Assembly: GCF_900104415.1 (NCBI RefSeq)
Contig: NZ_FMXR01000008.1
Location: 62,001 to 126,000 of the forward strand
Length of the DNA stretch: 64,000 nt
Source: Eubacterium oxidoreducens
Lineage (GTDB): Bacteria > Bacillota > Clostridia > Lachnospirales > Lachnospiraceae
Direction: 5' to 3'
Of this stretch, positions 7,891 through 17,128 are shown piece by piece (the stretch's first letter is position 1; the number at the start of each line of letters is the position of its first letter). A program made the translations under genes and the position numbers. The notes under the pieces were generated by a model, which searched no databases, had not been told where the DNA came from, and saw only the letters and a program-made list of their open reading frames with translations.

Positions 7891-8127
7891 ATGACAAATT
7901 TAGAAAAGTATAACGAGGCATTTATTACCAGCTTTGAGGTCGATGAAGCGCAGCTTAAAGACCTTAAGTATCAAGGCGTAGAAGAGTGGGACAGCATTGG
8001 ACATATGTCTTTAATTGCGGAGATTGAAGAAGCGTTTGACATCTCTCTTGAAACGGATGATGTTATTGACTTTTCAAGCTATGAAAAAGGGATTGAGATT
8101 CTAAAAAAATACGATGTAGAAATCTAG
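7891..8127 (+). CDS. Acyl carrier protein
   Basis: Small acidic carrier protein of 78 residues. The motif DSIGHM places the 4'-phosphopantetheine attachment serine at Ser35, and the helix after it (SLIAEIEEAFDI) matches ACP helix II. It carries acyl intermediates as thioesters. It is followed directly by a FabG-like reductase, and the operon also encodes a FabZ-like dehydratase and an AMP ligase, so it probably serves a dedicated acyl pathway rather than bulk fatty acid synthesis. No ketosynthase is present nearby. Confidence 0.92.
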   Translation: MTNLEKYNEAFITSFEVDEAQLKDLKYQGVEEWDSIGHMSLIAEIEEAFDISLETDDVIDFSSYEKGIEILKKYDVEI

Positions 8128-8136
8128 GAGAACGAT

Positions 8137-8886
8137 ATGCTACTACAAGGGAAAAATGTATTGCTCACGGGATGCAACCGTGGAATCGGACTTGCGATAT
8201 TGCAGGAGGCGGCCAAAGAAGGCGCCAATGTCTGGGCAGTTGTTCGGCATGAAAATGAGCAATTTACAAAACAGTGCGAAGAACTTGAAAGAAAATATAA
8301 TATCCGGATTAAGATTCGATATTGCGACTTTATGGATGAAGAGCAGATTAATAGCTGCATGAAGGAGATTAGAAGCGAGAAGCTTCCAATCGATGTACTG
8401 ATTAACAATGCCGGGATTACCTACAATGCGCTCTATCAGATGACCTCAATTGAAAAATTAAAAGAAGTGATGCAGGTTAATTATATTGCGCCGTATATGA
8501 TTACGCAGTATGTCCTAAAATCGATGACCAGAGCCCGCAAGGGAAGTATAGTCAATATTGCATCTTCGACCGGGATTGACGCAGACGCCGGGCGAAGCGC
8601 ATATGGAGCGAGCAAGGCGGCTGTGATTAGTAGTACGAAGATACTTGCAGCAGAAGTAGGAAAAGCCGGGATTCGGGTCAATGCTATTGCACCTGGAATG
8701 ACAAAAACACAGATGGTATTGGGAAACACGCCGGAGCAGGCAATTGAACAGACAAAAGAAAAGACGATGTTAAAGCGTCTTGCAGAGCCGGAAGAAATTG
8801 CACATATGGCAGTCTTTCTGGCATCGGACAGGGCATCATTTGTAACAGGACAAGTGATTCGCGTAGATGGAGGACTTGGTCAATAG
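8137..8886 (+). CDS. FabG-like short-chain dehydrogenase/reductase
   Basis: Classical SDR of 249 residues. The cofactor motif TGCNRGIG lies at 11-18, NNAG at about 90-93, the catalytic Ser near 143-144 in IASS, and YxxxK at Tyr156/Lys160 (YGASK). The C terminus ends in VDGGLGQ as in FabG. It most likely reduces a 3-oxoacyl group on the neighbouring carrier protein, or alternatively a keto-sugar intermediate. It abuts the transketolase gene with no spacing beyond the stop codon. Confidence 0.88.
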   Translation: MLLQGKNVLLTGCNRGIGLAILQEAAKEGANVWAVVRHENEQFTKQCEELERKYNIRIKIRYCDFMDEEQINSCMKEIRSEKLPIDVLINNAGITYNALYQMTSIEKLKEVMQVNYIAPYMITQYVLKSMTRARKGSIVNIASSTGIDADAGRSAYGASKAAVISSTKILAAEVGKAGIRVNAIAPGMTKTQMVLGNTPEQAIEQTKEKTMLKRLAEPEEIAHMAVFLASDRASFVTGQVIRVDGGLGQ

Positions 8887-9693
8887 ATGAATGATTTAAC
8901 ACAAGTTGCAAAAAGAATGCGACTGAATATTTTAAAGATGGCTTATGAGTGTGGGACAAACGCACATCTTGGAGGTGCACTTTCCATTACAGATATCTTA
9001 GCAGTTCTGTATGGAAAGCAACTTAAAAATCTGGGAAATCAGTTTCCTTATGATGAGCAGGATAAATTTATCTTAAGTAAGGGGCACGCAGTACTCGCTT
9101 TATATGCAGCGCTGAAAGAAGCCGGTATTATGACGCAGGAGGACTTGGATTCCTTTCAGGCAGACGGAAGTGCGCTGGTGGCACATCCGGTTATGAATCT
9201 TTCGCTGGGGATTGAATCGTCAAATGGAAGCCTTGGACAAGGCATTTCTATGGCGGTCGGACTTGCACTTGCCGCAAAGAAAAAGAAGAAACCATATCAT
9301 ACCTATGTATTGATTGGAAATGGAGAAAGTAATGAGGGGATTGTCTGGGAGGCACTTATTAGTGCGGTGCATTTTGGCCTCGACAATCTTACGATTATCC
9401 TGGACGATAACAAGATTCAAAGCGACGGACCAAGCAGTGAGATTATGGCAATTCCCAATTATAGTGAAAGGCTAAAAGCATTTGGGTTTCAGGTGATTGA
9501 AATTGACGGCAATCAGGTAGAAGAAGTGGTAGCTGCACTAGAAACACCGATGCAGGAAAGCAAGCCAAAATGTATTGTAGCCAATACGATAAAGGGAAAA
9601 GGTGTATCGTTTATGGAACAGGATAATACCTGGCATCATAACAGGTTGACGCAAAAGCAGTATGAAGCTGCAATTGAAGAGATTCAAGGATAA
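8887..9693 (+). CDS. Transketolase N-terminal subunit (TPP-binding)
   Basis: N-terminal half of a split transketolase, 268 residues, binding thiamine diphosphate through GNGESNEG...DDNKIQSDG (about 139-178), with LSKGHAVLALYAAL and the HPVMN/SLGQG segments upstream. Split transketolases of this kind are widespread, but their use inside a glycan operon with a carrier protein and aminotransferase is unusual. With the next gene it should transfer a two-carbon ketol unit or form another TPP-dependent carbon-carbon bond. It may create a branch on a keto-deoxysugar or extend an aldehyde, but the substrate is not deducible. Confidence 0.88.
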   Translation: MNDLTQVAKRMRLNILKMAYECGTNAHLGGALSITDILAVLYGKQLKNLGNQFPYDEQDKFILSKGHAVLALYAALKEAGIMTQEDLDSFQADGSALVAHPVMNLSLGIESSNGSLGQGISMAVGLALAAKKKKKPYHTYVLIGNGESNEGIVWEALISAVHFGLDNLTIILDDNKIQSDGPSSEIMAIPNYSERLKAFGFQVIEIDGNQVEEVVAALETPMQESKPKCIVANTIKGKGVSFMEQDNTWHHNRLTQKQYEAAIEEIQG

Positions 9694-9697
9694 GCAT

Positions 9698-10660
9698 ATG
9701 GAAATAAAAAAATCAGAAATTAAAGCCTGGGGAAGACTGGGAACAAGAGCAACATTTGGACTGGCAATCTTAAAACTCGCTGAAGAAAATCAGGATTTTT
9801 ACGTAGTCAGCGCCGATCTTGCGAAGTCTTCAGGACTTGACAGATTCACAAATAAATATCCGGATATGATGATTAATGCAGGCATTGCAGAGCAAAATAT
9901 GATTGGTATGGCAGCAGGACTTGCCAAGGATGGAACACCGGTATTTGCAACTTCATTTGCCCCATTTATTTCTATGCGTGCAAGTGAGCAGATTCGCATG
10001 AATATGGGATATATGGGACTTAATATTAAGGCTGTTGGATTGGGAAGCGGTCTTGCAATGACAACGCTTGGGGCTTCTCACTACGGGCTTGAAGATGTTA
10101 GCGTGATGCGAACGATTCCGGGGATGACCATTTTGTCGCCGGCAGATACCTTAGAGACGGCAAAATGCGTGGAAGCTGCAAAAAATCATAAGGGACCGGT
10201 GTACATTAGACTAACGGGTAGTCCGGAAAACAAGCCTGTTTATACAGAAGATTATGAGTATGAAATTGGAAAATCCATCGTTCTAAGGCCGGGGGATGAC
10301 ATCGTCATTGTGGCTGCAGGAACTATGGTTTTCTTTGCGTTACAAACAGCCGGGCTTCTTGCTGAAAAAGGCATAGAAGCAAAGGTAATCAATATGCATA
10401 CCATAAAACCGCTCGATGAGAAGATGCTTGATGATATCGCAGATGCAAAATTGCTGGTCACCATGGAAGAACATACTACGATTGGCGGTATGGGAAGCGC
10501 GGTAGCAGAGTATTATGCGGGTAAAGAGGTGAGGCCAAAACATCTGTTATTAGGAATCCCGGATGTGTATCCGCATGCCGGAAGCTACCATTATCTGCTT
10601 GAGCAGTGCGGCCTCATGCCGGAGCAGATGGCGGAAAAAATTATACAGAATATGGGATGA
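9698..10660 (+). CDS. Transketolase C-terminal subunit (pyrimidine-binding and C-terminal domains)
   Basis: Partner of the preceding gene, 320 residues from ATG at 9698, 4 nt after the previous stop with AAGGA upstream. The TPP pyrimidine domain (about 1-165) contains the key Glu in INAGIAEQNMIGMAAGLA and the FATSFAPFIS segment; the C-terminal domain (about 190-315) has the typical VEEHTTIGGMGSAVAEY segment. Together the two subunits equal one full transketolase or DXS-like enzyme. The operon position argues for a biosynthetic role in the glycan pathway. Confidence 0.87.
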   Translation: MEIKKSEIKAWGRLGTRATFGLAILKLAEENQDFYVVSADLAKSSGLDRFTNKYPDMMINAGIAEQNMIGMAAGLAKDGTPVFATSFAPFISMRASEQIRMNMGYMGLNIKAVGLGSGLAMTTLGASHYGLEDVSVMRTIPGMTILSPADTLETAKCVEAAKNHKGPVYIRLTGSPENKPVYTEDYEYEIGKSIVLRPGDDIVIVAAGTMVFFALQTAGLLAEKGIEAKVINMHTIKPLDEKMLDDIADAKLLVTMEEHTTIGGMGSAVAEYYAGKEVRPKHLLLGIPDVYPHAGSYHYLLEQCGLMPEQMAEKIIQNMG

Positions 10661-10668
10661 AGTACGAT

Positions 10669-11802
10669 ATGAGTAAACGAATCTATCTATCACAACCACA
10701 GCAGACAGGCGGAGAAATGGAATATGTGAAAAAAGCATTTTCTACAAATAACCTGACGCTGTTTGGCGATAATATTACCGAATTTGAACACAGGATGGCG
10801 CAGTATTATAACGTGCCAAAGACATTGGCGGTAGCAAGCGGAACGGCAGCACTTCATATGGGACTTAGAGCACTTGGTGTAGGTAAGGGAGACTATGTAT
10901 TTGCTCAGTCTTTTACCTTTATCGCAAGTACGAATCCGATACTGTATCTGGGGGCAACGCCAATCTTTATCGACAGCGACGAAGATAACTGGAATATGTC
11001 GCCGGAGGCGTTAAAGAAGGCATTTGAATGGGCAAAGAAAGAACATAAGATGCCAAAAGCAGTTGTGATTGTAGACCTCTATGGTCTTCCGGCTGCGTAC
11101 GATGAACTGATACCAATCTGCAAGGAATATAACGTGCCGATTCTAGAGGATGCAGCAGAGGCACTTGGCTCTATGTATGACGGAGTCAAATGCGGACTTT
11201 TTGGAGACTGCGCCGGTATCTCATTTAACAGTAATAAGATTATTACGACCGGTGGCGGAGGACTTGCTTTGGCTAAGGAAGAAGCGATAATTGACAAGAT
11301 GCGTTACTGGTCGCAGCAGGCAAGAGAGCCGCTTCCGTATTATGAGCATTATGAATCGGGCTATCAATATCGCATGTCGAATATACTTGCCGGAATCGGC
11401 TGTGCGCAGGTGCCTCAGATAGATGCCTATGCAAGGCGAAGAAAAGAAATCTTTGAATATTATAAGGCGAGGTTGTCAGATCTTCCCGTTTCCTTTATGC
11501 CATCAAGTAAAAAGGCGCAGCCGAATTACTGGCTTAGCGTGGTGCAGTTAGAAGAAAAAGAAGATGTACTGCCTTTGATTGCGTATCTCGAAGAAGACCT
11601 TATTGAGACAAGAATGGCATGGAAACCGATGCATCTGCAGCCAATCTTTCAGGACGCTGTATATATTACGGCGAAGGAAGGAACAGATGTGTCTCAAAAA
11701 TTATTTTTACATGGTCTTTGTCTTCCGTCAGCATCTGTTATGACAAGGGAAGAACAAGACCGCGTGATTAAAAGGATTAGGGAATATTATGAAAATAAAT
11801 AA
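10669..11802 (+). CDS. DegT/DnrJ/EryC1-family sugar aminotransferase
   Basis: PLP-dependent aminotransferase that converts a keto group of a nucleotide sugar to an amine; about 377 residues. Family marks are the ASGTAALHMGLRALG segment, VDLYGLPAAYDEL, EDAAEALGS and the PLP lysine Lys190 in FNSNKIITTGGGG. Lys at that place excludes an RfbH-type 3-dehydrase, where it is His. The expected substrate is CDP-4-keto-6-deoxyglucose, giving an amino-deoxy sugar for the PglD-like acyltransferase. ATG at 10669 fits the family N terminus; ATG at 10657 would overlap the preceding stop and is an alternative. Confidence 0.88.
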   Translation: MSKRIYLSQPQQTGGEMEYVKKAFSTNNLTLFGDNITEFEHRMAQYYNVPKTLAVASGTAALHMGLRALGVGKGDYVFAQSFTFIASTNPILYLGATPIFIDSDEDNWNMSPEALKKAFEWAKKEHKMPKAVVIVDLYGLPAAYDELIPICKEYNVPILEDAAEALGSMYDGVKCGLFGDCAGISFNSNKIITTGGGGLALAKEEAIIDKMRYWSQQAREPLPYYEHYESGYQYRMSNILAGIGCAQVPQIDAYARRRKEIFEYYKARLSDLPVSFMPSSKKAQPNYWLSVVQLEEKEDVLPLIAYLEEDLIETRMAWKPMHLQPIFQDAVYITAKEGTDVSQKLFLHGLCLPSASVMTREEQDRVIKRIREYYENK

Positions 11803-12826
11803 GCCACTTGTCAGTATCTGTATTCCGAATTATAACTACGAATCCACGATAGCGGCAAGTATTGAGTCAGCACTGAATCAGACCTATGAGAATATTGAAA
11901 TTATTGTACTTGATAATCACTCTACAGACCGGTCTTATGAAATTGCAAAAAAATACCGGAAAAGAGGGGTGCGGGTATACCGAAACAGAAAAAATCTTGG
12001 GGCAGCGTCTCATAATAGATTAATACTAATGGCGCGCGGAACCTATATTCAGATTCTTCATTCGGATGATATCTTAGAACCGACTTATATAGAAGAATGC
12101 GTCAAAGTGATGGAAGAACATGAGAATGTTGCAGTGGTCTGTACGGAGAGACAGGAGATTGATGCTCAGGGGAATGAGATTAAGATGCCGCCGCCATTTT
12201 ACAACTGTAGCTGCATCATACCAAAAGAACGGCAACAGGCTGTGATGATTATGGCATCTTATTTTGTACCATCGCAGACATTTATCCGTATGAGCACATT
12301 GGAACAAACCGGGTTATATGAGATTGATGTTACCTACTTTATGGACTGGTGGCTCCTTTATAAATGCTGCAGAGTCGGTGATCTTGCAGTGATTAATAAG
12401 CCGCTGATGAGATATCGTATTTGGTCATCGAGTGATTCGTCTTATATGACACTTCATATGATTATGCCGATGGCCGGATTTTTGAACCGGATGTGCATAT
12501 TAAAACAGGGAATTGAAGATGAAAATTCGTATGTGACAGAGCGGGAAGATATGTTTGTGTATAAGCATGCAGATTTGACAGTAAAATGGGGAATTACCGT
12601 AATTCGTGGGGGACATCTGGATGTTGGAAGAAAATATCTGTATCTGGCAGAAGCATTTGATGAAAACATCGTTAACAGTCCTTTGTATCAGGCCGTGGAT
12701 GAATTCTTAAACGGGGAGCATCCTGTAGGAGAAAAAATAGATGATTTCTTAAAAGAGCGAAATCTGGTGGGAGTAAGAAACCGGTCCTATGATCCGCCGG
12801 AAGGCTCAATCGTATTAGACATATAG
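11789..12826 (+). CDS. Family 2 glycosyltransferase
   Basis: GT-A fold inverting glycosyltransferase, 345 residues. The N terminus reads VSICIPNYNYESTIAASIESALNQTYENIEIIVLDNHSTD, typical of GT2, and the metal-binding DxD equivalent is HSDD at about residue 91. No membrane segment is visible, so it should work in the cytosol. It overlaps the aminotransferase gene by 14 nt. Donor and acceptor cannot be read from the sequence; the CDP- or other nucleotide sugar made by the operon is the likely donor. Confidence 0.88.
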   Translation: MKINKPLVSICIPNYNYESTIAASIESALNQTYENIEIIVLDNHSTDRSYEIAKKYRKRGVRVYRNRKNLGAASHNRLILMARGTYIQILHSDDILEPTYIEECVKVMEEHENVAVVCTERQEIDAQGNEIKMPPPFYNCSCIIPKERQQAVMIMASYFVPSQTFIRMSTLEQTGLYEIDVTYFMDWWLLYKCCRVGDLAVINKPLMRYRIWSSSDSSYMTLHMIMPMAGFLNRMCILKQGIEDENSYVTEREDMFVYKHADLTVKWGITVIRGGHLDVGRKYLYLAEAFDENIVNSPLYQAVDEFLNGEHPVGEKIDDFLKERNLVGVRNRSYDPPEGSIVLDI

Positions 12827-12839
12827 GAGAGATAAGATT

Positions 12840-14852
12840 ATGTTTACAAGAGAGACATATGCGGCAGAGTATGTAGAAGAGTATGTTAGAGCACATAAAG
12901 AACTATTTACAAAGCATGAAAAATTATATATTTATACCGTTTGTGAGCAGGCAGTGAATCTATATGAGATCTTACAGACAATGCAGGTGCAGGTGACGGC
13001 ATTTATTGATCAGGGTAAAAGCTTTCTTGGAAAACAAATCTATGGCACACCGGTTGTAACGATAGATGAGGTTAAGGGAGACTATTACATCATCATTTCT
13101 TCTGCAACGCAGGCACTTCATGATCAAAGAGTGCTTGAGACAAAAGGAATTGATAAGGATCGGACTTATACGCTTTTTGAAAAAGTGACGAGATATTATA
13201 GTCTTAAGAATCTGGAAATTGATAAGAAACGCTATGAAGGTATTACAAAAGAGCAAAACGATGCATTGTCCAAAAAGGAATTGGATCATAAAGAGATTGA
13301 GATTCATGCGATTCCGACTCAGATGATTATGGATCTGACACCGAGATGTAATCTTAACTGTCGTCATTGCGAAGCGCATCATAATAAAGAAATCTCCAAG
13401 ATTCGTAATCTGGAAGAAGATTACACGCCGGTAGAGCGCTATCAGTACCTTCTCGATTATGCAGATTTTATCTATCTAAATATAAGCGGGGAACCTCTGA
13501 TGAGTCCGCGTTTTTGGGATGTGCTGGATTATGTGGATGCTTCTGATAACAAGCCGGAACTGTTTACCGTTACGAATGGAATTTTATTAGATGAAAAGGC
13601 CGCAGATCGCATTGTTCATTCAAAATTCGAAAGAATCTATATCTCGATGGATGGTACTAGTGATTTGACTTATAAGAGACTTCGCGGCGGAGATTTTGGA
13701 GTCTGGAAGAAGAATGTGAAGTATCTTGCGGACAAGAGAACGGCGGAAGGAAAGAAACTTGAGATTCATCTGCATCATACGGTGAGCCGGGAATCACTGG
13801 AGGAAACAATGCTTGCAGTACAGCTGGCGGAAGAACTTGGCGTGGATAGAATTGTGGTTCGCCCGCTCTATGAAGAGATTGCCGGGATGGAAACCTGGCG
13901 CGTTCCGATGGATGAAGATAGAGAATATTTCTATCCGCAGCAGATGACAACTTATTATCCGCATCTGACCAAACGAATTATGGATGAGGTGCGTGAGTTT
14001 GGCAAGACAAGTCGCGTAACGGTGGATGTGTCGGACCGATTTGATGCGAATCTGGATATGAGTGTTGAAGACATCCCTTATCCGATATCGGTTGAAGAGT
14101 TTAATGAGTACCGAAGTAAATGGCCAAAGCCAAAGAACGTAATCCAGGAAGTACCGCAACATGCGAAGGATTATGCGTTGTGTAAGTACCCTTGGAATCT
14201 TATGATGTTTTTCGTAAATGGTACCATCATGCACTGCAATCGTATGGTGCAGATGGAAGGAAATATCAATTTCTCTCCGTTATATGAACTAAATAATACA
14301 CCGGTAGCGCAAAACATCAGAAGAGGTTTAAGAGACGATCATCTCGATTGGAGCTGTTATCACTGCTCCGGCTGTGTGCGTTCGGATTATGAAAAGCATT
14401 TGCCAAGAGCGCCGTATTATCTAAAACGTGGAGAAGCAATCGTATTTGACTTAGATGATACAAGAGTATTGCGAGAACTTGAATACAGCGGAATCAGCCG
14501 TATTCAAAGAGACGGAGCATGGAACAATCTTCGAACTTCTAAGATATCGTTTTATCTTAGCGAAAAAGGAGATTATGAAATGATGCTCGAAGCAGAAGCA
14601 TTTGTGATACCGGGAATTGTAAACGAGCAAAATGTACAGGTGAAAGTAAATGGACATGAAGTCTGTATGCTTCACTATGATTCTGACAAGGTGACGCAGC
14701 ATTCATTTGCCATTAAAAAAGAATGGCTCGGTCAAGATGATCTGGTAACGCTTGAACTAGAGTATCCGGATGCGGTGTCTCCTTTGAAACTTGGTTTTGG
14801 AAGAGATGACAGGCAGCGTGCGATTTTTATAAAAAAGATGGAGATTAGATAA
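12840..14852 (+). CDS. Three-part radical SAM protein with N-terminal PglD-N-like module
   Basis: 670 residues in three parts. Residues about 27-113 form a Rossmann-like module (IYTVCEQAVNLYEIL, then AFIDQGKSFLGKQIYGTPV) resembling PglD-N. Residues about 160-470 are a radical SAM core with CNLNCRHC (Cys170, 174, 177) binding a 4Fe-4S cluster, plus ISGEP and VTNG segments; a second cysteine set (ALCKYPW, IMHCNR, CYHCSGC) near 445-520 suggests SPASM-like auxiliary clusters. The last 140 residues look like a beta-rich domain ending LGFGRDDRQRAIFIKKMEI, as in carbohydrate-related extracytoplasmic folds. A radical modification of a sugar or peptide is inferred. ATG at 12840 follows GGAGAG. Confidence 0.8.
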   Translation: MFTRETYAAEYVEEYVRAHKELFTKHEKLYIYTVCEQAVNLYEILQTMQVQVTAFIDQGKSFLGKQIYGTPVVTIDEVKGDYYIIISSATQALHDQRVLETKGIDKDRTYTLFEKVTRYYSLKNLEIDKKRYEGITKEQNDALSKKELDHKEIEIHAIPTQMIMDLTPRCNLNCRHCEAHHNKEISKIRNLEEDYTPVERYQYLLDYADFIYLNISGEPLMSPRFWDVLDYVDASDNKPELFTVTNGILLDEKAADRIVHSKFERIYISMDGTSDLTYKRLRGGDFGVWKKNVKYLADKRTAEGKKLEIHLHHTVSRESLEETMLAVQLAEELGVDRIVVRPLYEEIAGMETWRVPMDEDREYFYPQQMTTYYPHLTKRIMDEVREFGKTSRVTVDVSDRFDANLDMSVEDIPYPISVEEFNEYRSKWPKPKNVIQEVPQHAKDYALCKYPWNLMMFFVNGTIMHCNRMVQMEGNINFSPLYELNNTPVAQNIRRGLRDDHLDWSCYHCSGCVRSDYEKHLPRAPYYLKRGEAIVFDLDDTRVLRELEYSGISRIQRDGAWNNLRTSKISFYLSEKGDYEMMLEAEAFVIPGIVNEQNVQVKVNGHEVCMLHYDSDKVTQHSFAIKKEWLGQDDLVTLELEYPDAVSPLKLGFGRDDRQRAIFIKKMEIR

Positions 14853-17108
14853 GTGGAAGAACATAGCTTGTATAAGAAAGCAAAAGAATTATATAAGGCA
14901 AAAAAGTATGATAAGGCGCTTTTGATGGTTAATCAGTTAATTGAGGAGTCATCACCGGAACTTGCCTATCAGGTTCTAAAGGGGCAGTGCGAGTTGGAAC
15001 TTGGAACGATGAAAACAAGTCCGATTCTATGGTCGTCCATGGATTATAAGAATCCGACACAGACGGACTTTGAAGCGTTGGAACTTACAAGACAATATCT
15101 GCTTTCTTGTGGGGTGACAGATCAGGCAAAACGTTTCGCCAATATTGCACGATATGCCCGAGGAGAAAACGAAGATGATGAGGAGGAATCAACTTGGATT
15201 GCGGAGTTTGATCCGGACAAAATCGAGCATTATGGAGAAATATCAAAAAAATACTTTTGGCAAAACGATGTTGTGCTTGCCACAGGATATGAATTGATTG
15301 GGTTGATTCGGCAAGGACGTAAGCCTAATAGCAATGCAATACTGCGTAATACGGACAATATGTATCAGTTTATGACAATGTATGATACTTTTGCTGTTGT
15401 GCTGGATGAGAAGGAGCACTGTGACCGATACATGGCATTTGCCATGACACTGGCTGCATTTGGAAAAAGGGTAATTTTTGTGACACTTCCGGTGGAAGTG
15501 GAGATAACTGAGCGTCCAAAAGACTTAGAGAATTATATACAGTTAAGTCTTGAGAATATGGAAATTGTAGACGGGGTAGAAGTCTATGTACCACTTCATC
15601 TGATATTAGAAGGTGAATTTTATGAATCTACAACACTGGCATTGGTGGACTATTTATCAAAGCAAACGTCCAAGACATCACTACCATTATTTGCTGATCT
15701 AAAAGCATTATCAAGAATGCGCTCAAACTATGTTTCAAGAAAAATTCTTCACTATGTGTGCAGAAATACGGCAATTAAGAATGCACAAAGTGATACCTGT
15801 TTTGCTTACGTCAATGGATATGGAATCTATGAATCTATCTTGTTTGGAACGGATTTTGATAAAGCGTTGTATCGGGAGGCAAAGCATGCACTCAGCATTG
15901 TGCTACCTGTCAGAAATAATGCCGAGACTATTGGCGCTACGCTAAAAACATGCTTAGAACAAGATTATACGGATTACGAAATTCTGATTTCCGACAATTC
16001 GGATAATGATCGCTATGAAATCTATGACTTAGTAAAGCAGATGGATTCTGAGAAGATTCGTTATATCAGAACGCCGAGAGTGCTTCCGATTACCAAGAGC
16101 TTTGAGTATGCCTATCTGAATGCACTTGGAGATTTTATTATGCCGATTGGTGCGGATGATGGAATCAACATCAACGCACTTAGCCGATTTATGCAGATTA
16201 AAGGGCTGATAGAAAGAGAAACAAAAAAGAAAACGAATATCCTGTCCTGGGACCGTATTCATTATTGTTGGCCGAGTATGACGGCTTCCGGTCAGCAAGA
16301 CCAGCTGATTATTCCGAAGCCATATCGTCTTGATGGAGAGTTGTATCAGGAAAAAACACAAAGAGATATGCTGGATTTGATTCTTTGTTATCCAAAGACC
16401 ATCTATTCTCTTCCGGTCAGTTATATTAATTCCGGTATGAGCCGGAGGTATATGCAGGAGATTTATGAGAAGACAGATGCACTTATTGATGGACATTCTC
16501 AGGATTTATATACCGGTGTGTTAAATGTAGCATTAAATGAATCTTACTATCATATCAATCTGCCGATTACGATTGCGGCATTAAGCGGACATAGTTCCGG
16601 AGCAGCATCTATTGCAGGAGCCGTGAAACGGGAAATTGCTTTGGCACAGGGAAGAGAAGAACAACTGACGAATATTTCATTTCCGACGCAGCGAGATATT
16701 GAAGATATTTTGTATCCATCCGATGGTGATGTTGCCAATATGGTATGTCAGGTGCTAAGACTGATTGACATGGAAGTGTTGTCGGTATCCACGCTAAAGA
16801 GAATTCCATGGGAGATTATAGGAAAGGCCATTCTAGGGCAGGTGCAATATAAGGATGTAAATAAAACCAAGGTGATTCATCAGCTGCTTGACAGTATTAG
16901 GGTATTTTCATCTGAGGCAGCCGATATACTTCAAAAGGAAGTCACAATGAATACGAGAAGTGTTGCACATTATGAGGTCGTAGACGGCAAATTCTATTAT
17001 CAGGGCTTTCAAAAGAATGGCGGGATTGCGATGGATGCGTCTGAGTTCGCGGTAAAGGATGTCTATGATGCGGCAAAACTGGTGCAGCGTCTTACGCATC
17101 TGTTTTAG
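14853..17108 (+). CDS. Large GT2-containing glycosyltransferase with TPR-like N terminus
   Basis: 751 residues starting at GTG 14853, directly after the previous stop, with GGAG about 10 nt upstream. The first 60 residues look like a TPR pair (LYKKAKELYKAKKYDKALLMVNQLI). Residues about 100-340 match nothing I recognise but contain a Rossmann-like segment (FAVVLDEKEHCDRYMAFAMTLAAFGKRVIFVTLP). Residues about 348-480 are a GT2 core (LSIVLPVRNNAETIGATLKTCLEQDYTDYEILISDNSDND), with GADDG as the metal-binding site. The remainder is helical. The architecture suggests a protein- or oligosaccharide-directed transferase, possibly bifunctional. Confidence 0.75.
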   Translation: MEEHSLYKKAKELYKAKKYDKALLMVNQLIEESSPELAYQVLKGQCELELGTMKTSPILWSSMDYKNPTQTDFEALELTRQYLLSCGVTDQAKRFANIARYARGENEDDEEESTWIAEFDPDKIEHYGEISKKYFWQNDVVLATGYELIGLIRQGRKPNSNAILRNTDNMYQFMTMYDTFAVVLDEKEHCDRYMAFAMTLAAFGKRVIFVTLPVEVEITERPKDLENYIQLSLENMEIVDGVEVYVPLHLILEGEFYESTTLALVDYLSKQTSKTSLPLFADLKALSRMRSNYVSRKILHYVCRNTAIKNAQSDTCFAYVNGYGIYESILFGTDFDKALYREAKHALSIVLPVRNNAETIGATLKTCLEQDYTDYEILISDNSDNDRYEIYDLVKQMDSEKIRYIRTPRVLPITKSFEYAYLNALGDFIMPIGADDGININALSRFMQIKGLIERETKKKTNILSWDRIHYCWPSMTASGQQDQLIIPKPYRLDGELYQEKTQRDMLDLILCYPKTIYSLPVSYINSGMSRRYMQEIYEKTDALIDGHSQDLYTGVLNVALNESYYHINLPITIAALSGHSSGAASIAGAVKREIALAQGREEQLTNISFPTQRDIEDILYPSDGDVANMVCQVLRLIDMEVLSVSTLKRIPWEIIGKAILGQVQYKDVNKTKVIHQLLDSIRVFSSEAADILQKEVTMNTRSVAHYEVVDGKFYYQGFQKNGGIAMDASEFAVKDVYDAAKLVQRLTHLF

Positions 17109-17128
17109 GATAGGAATTTTATATTTGA

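Noticed and set aside
10669-11802. RfbH-type CDP-4-keto-6-deoxyglucose 3-dehydrase leading to 3,6-dideoxysugars
   Set aside because: The PLP lysine (Lys190) is present where RfbH has His, and no Fe-S cysteines or RfbI-type reductase are seen.
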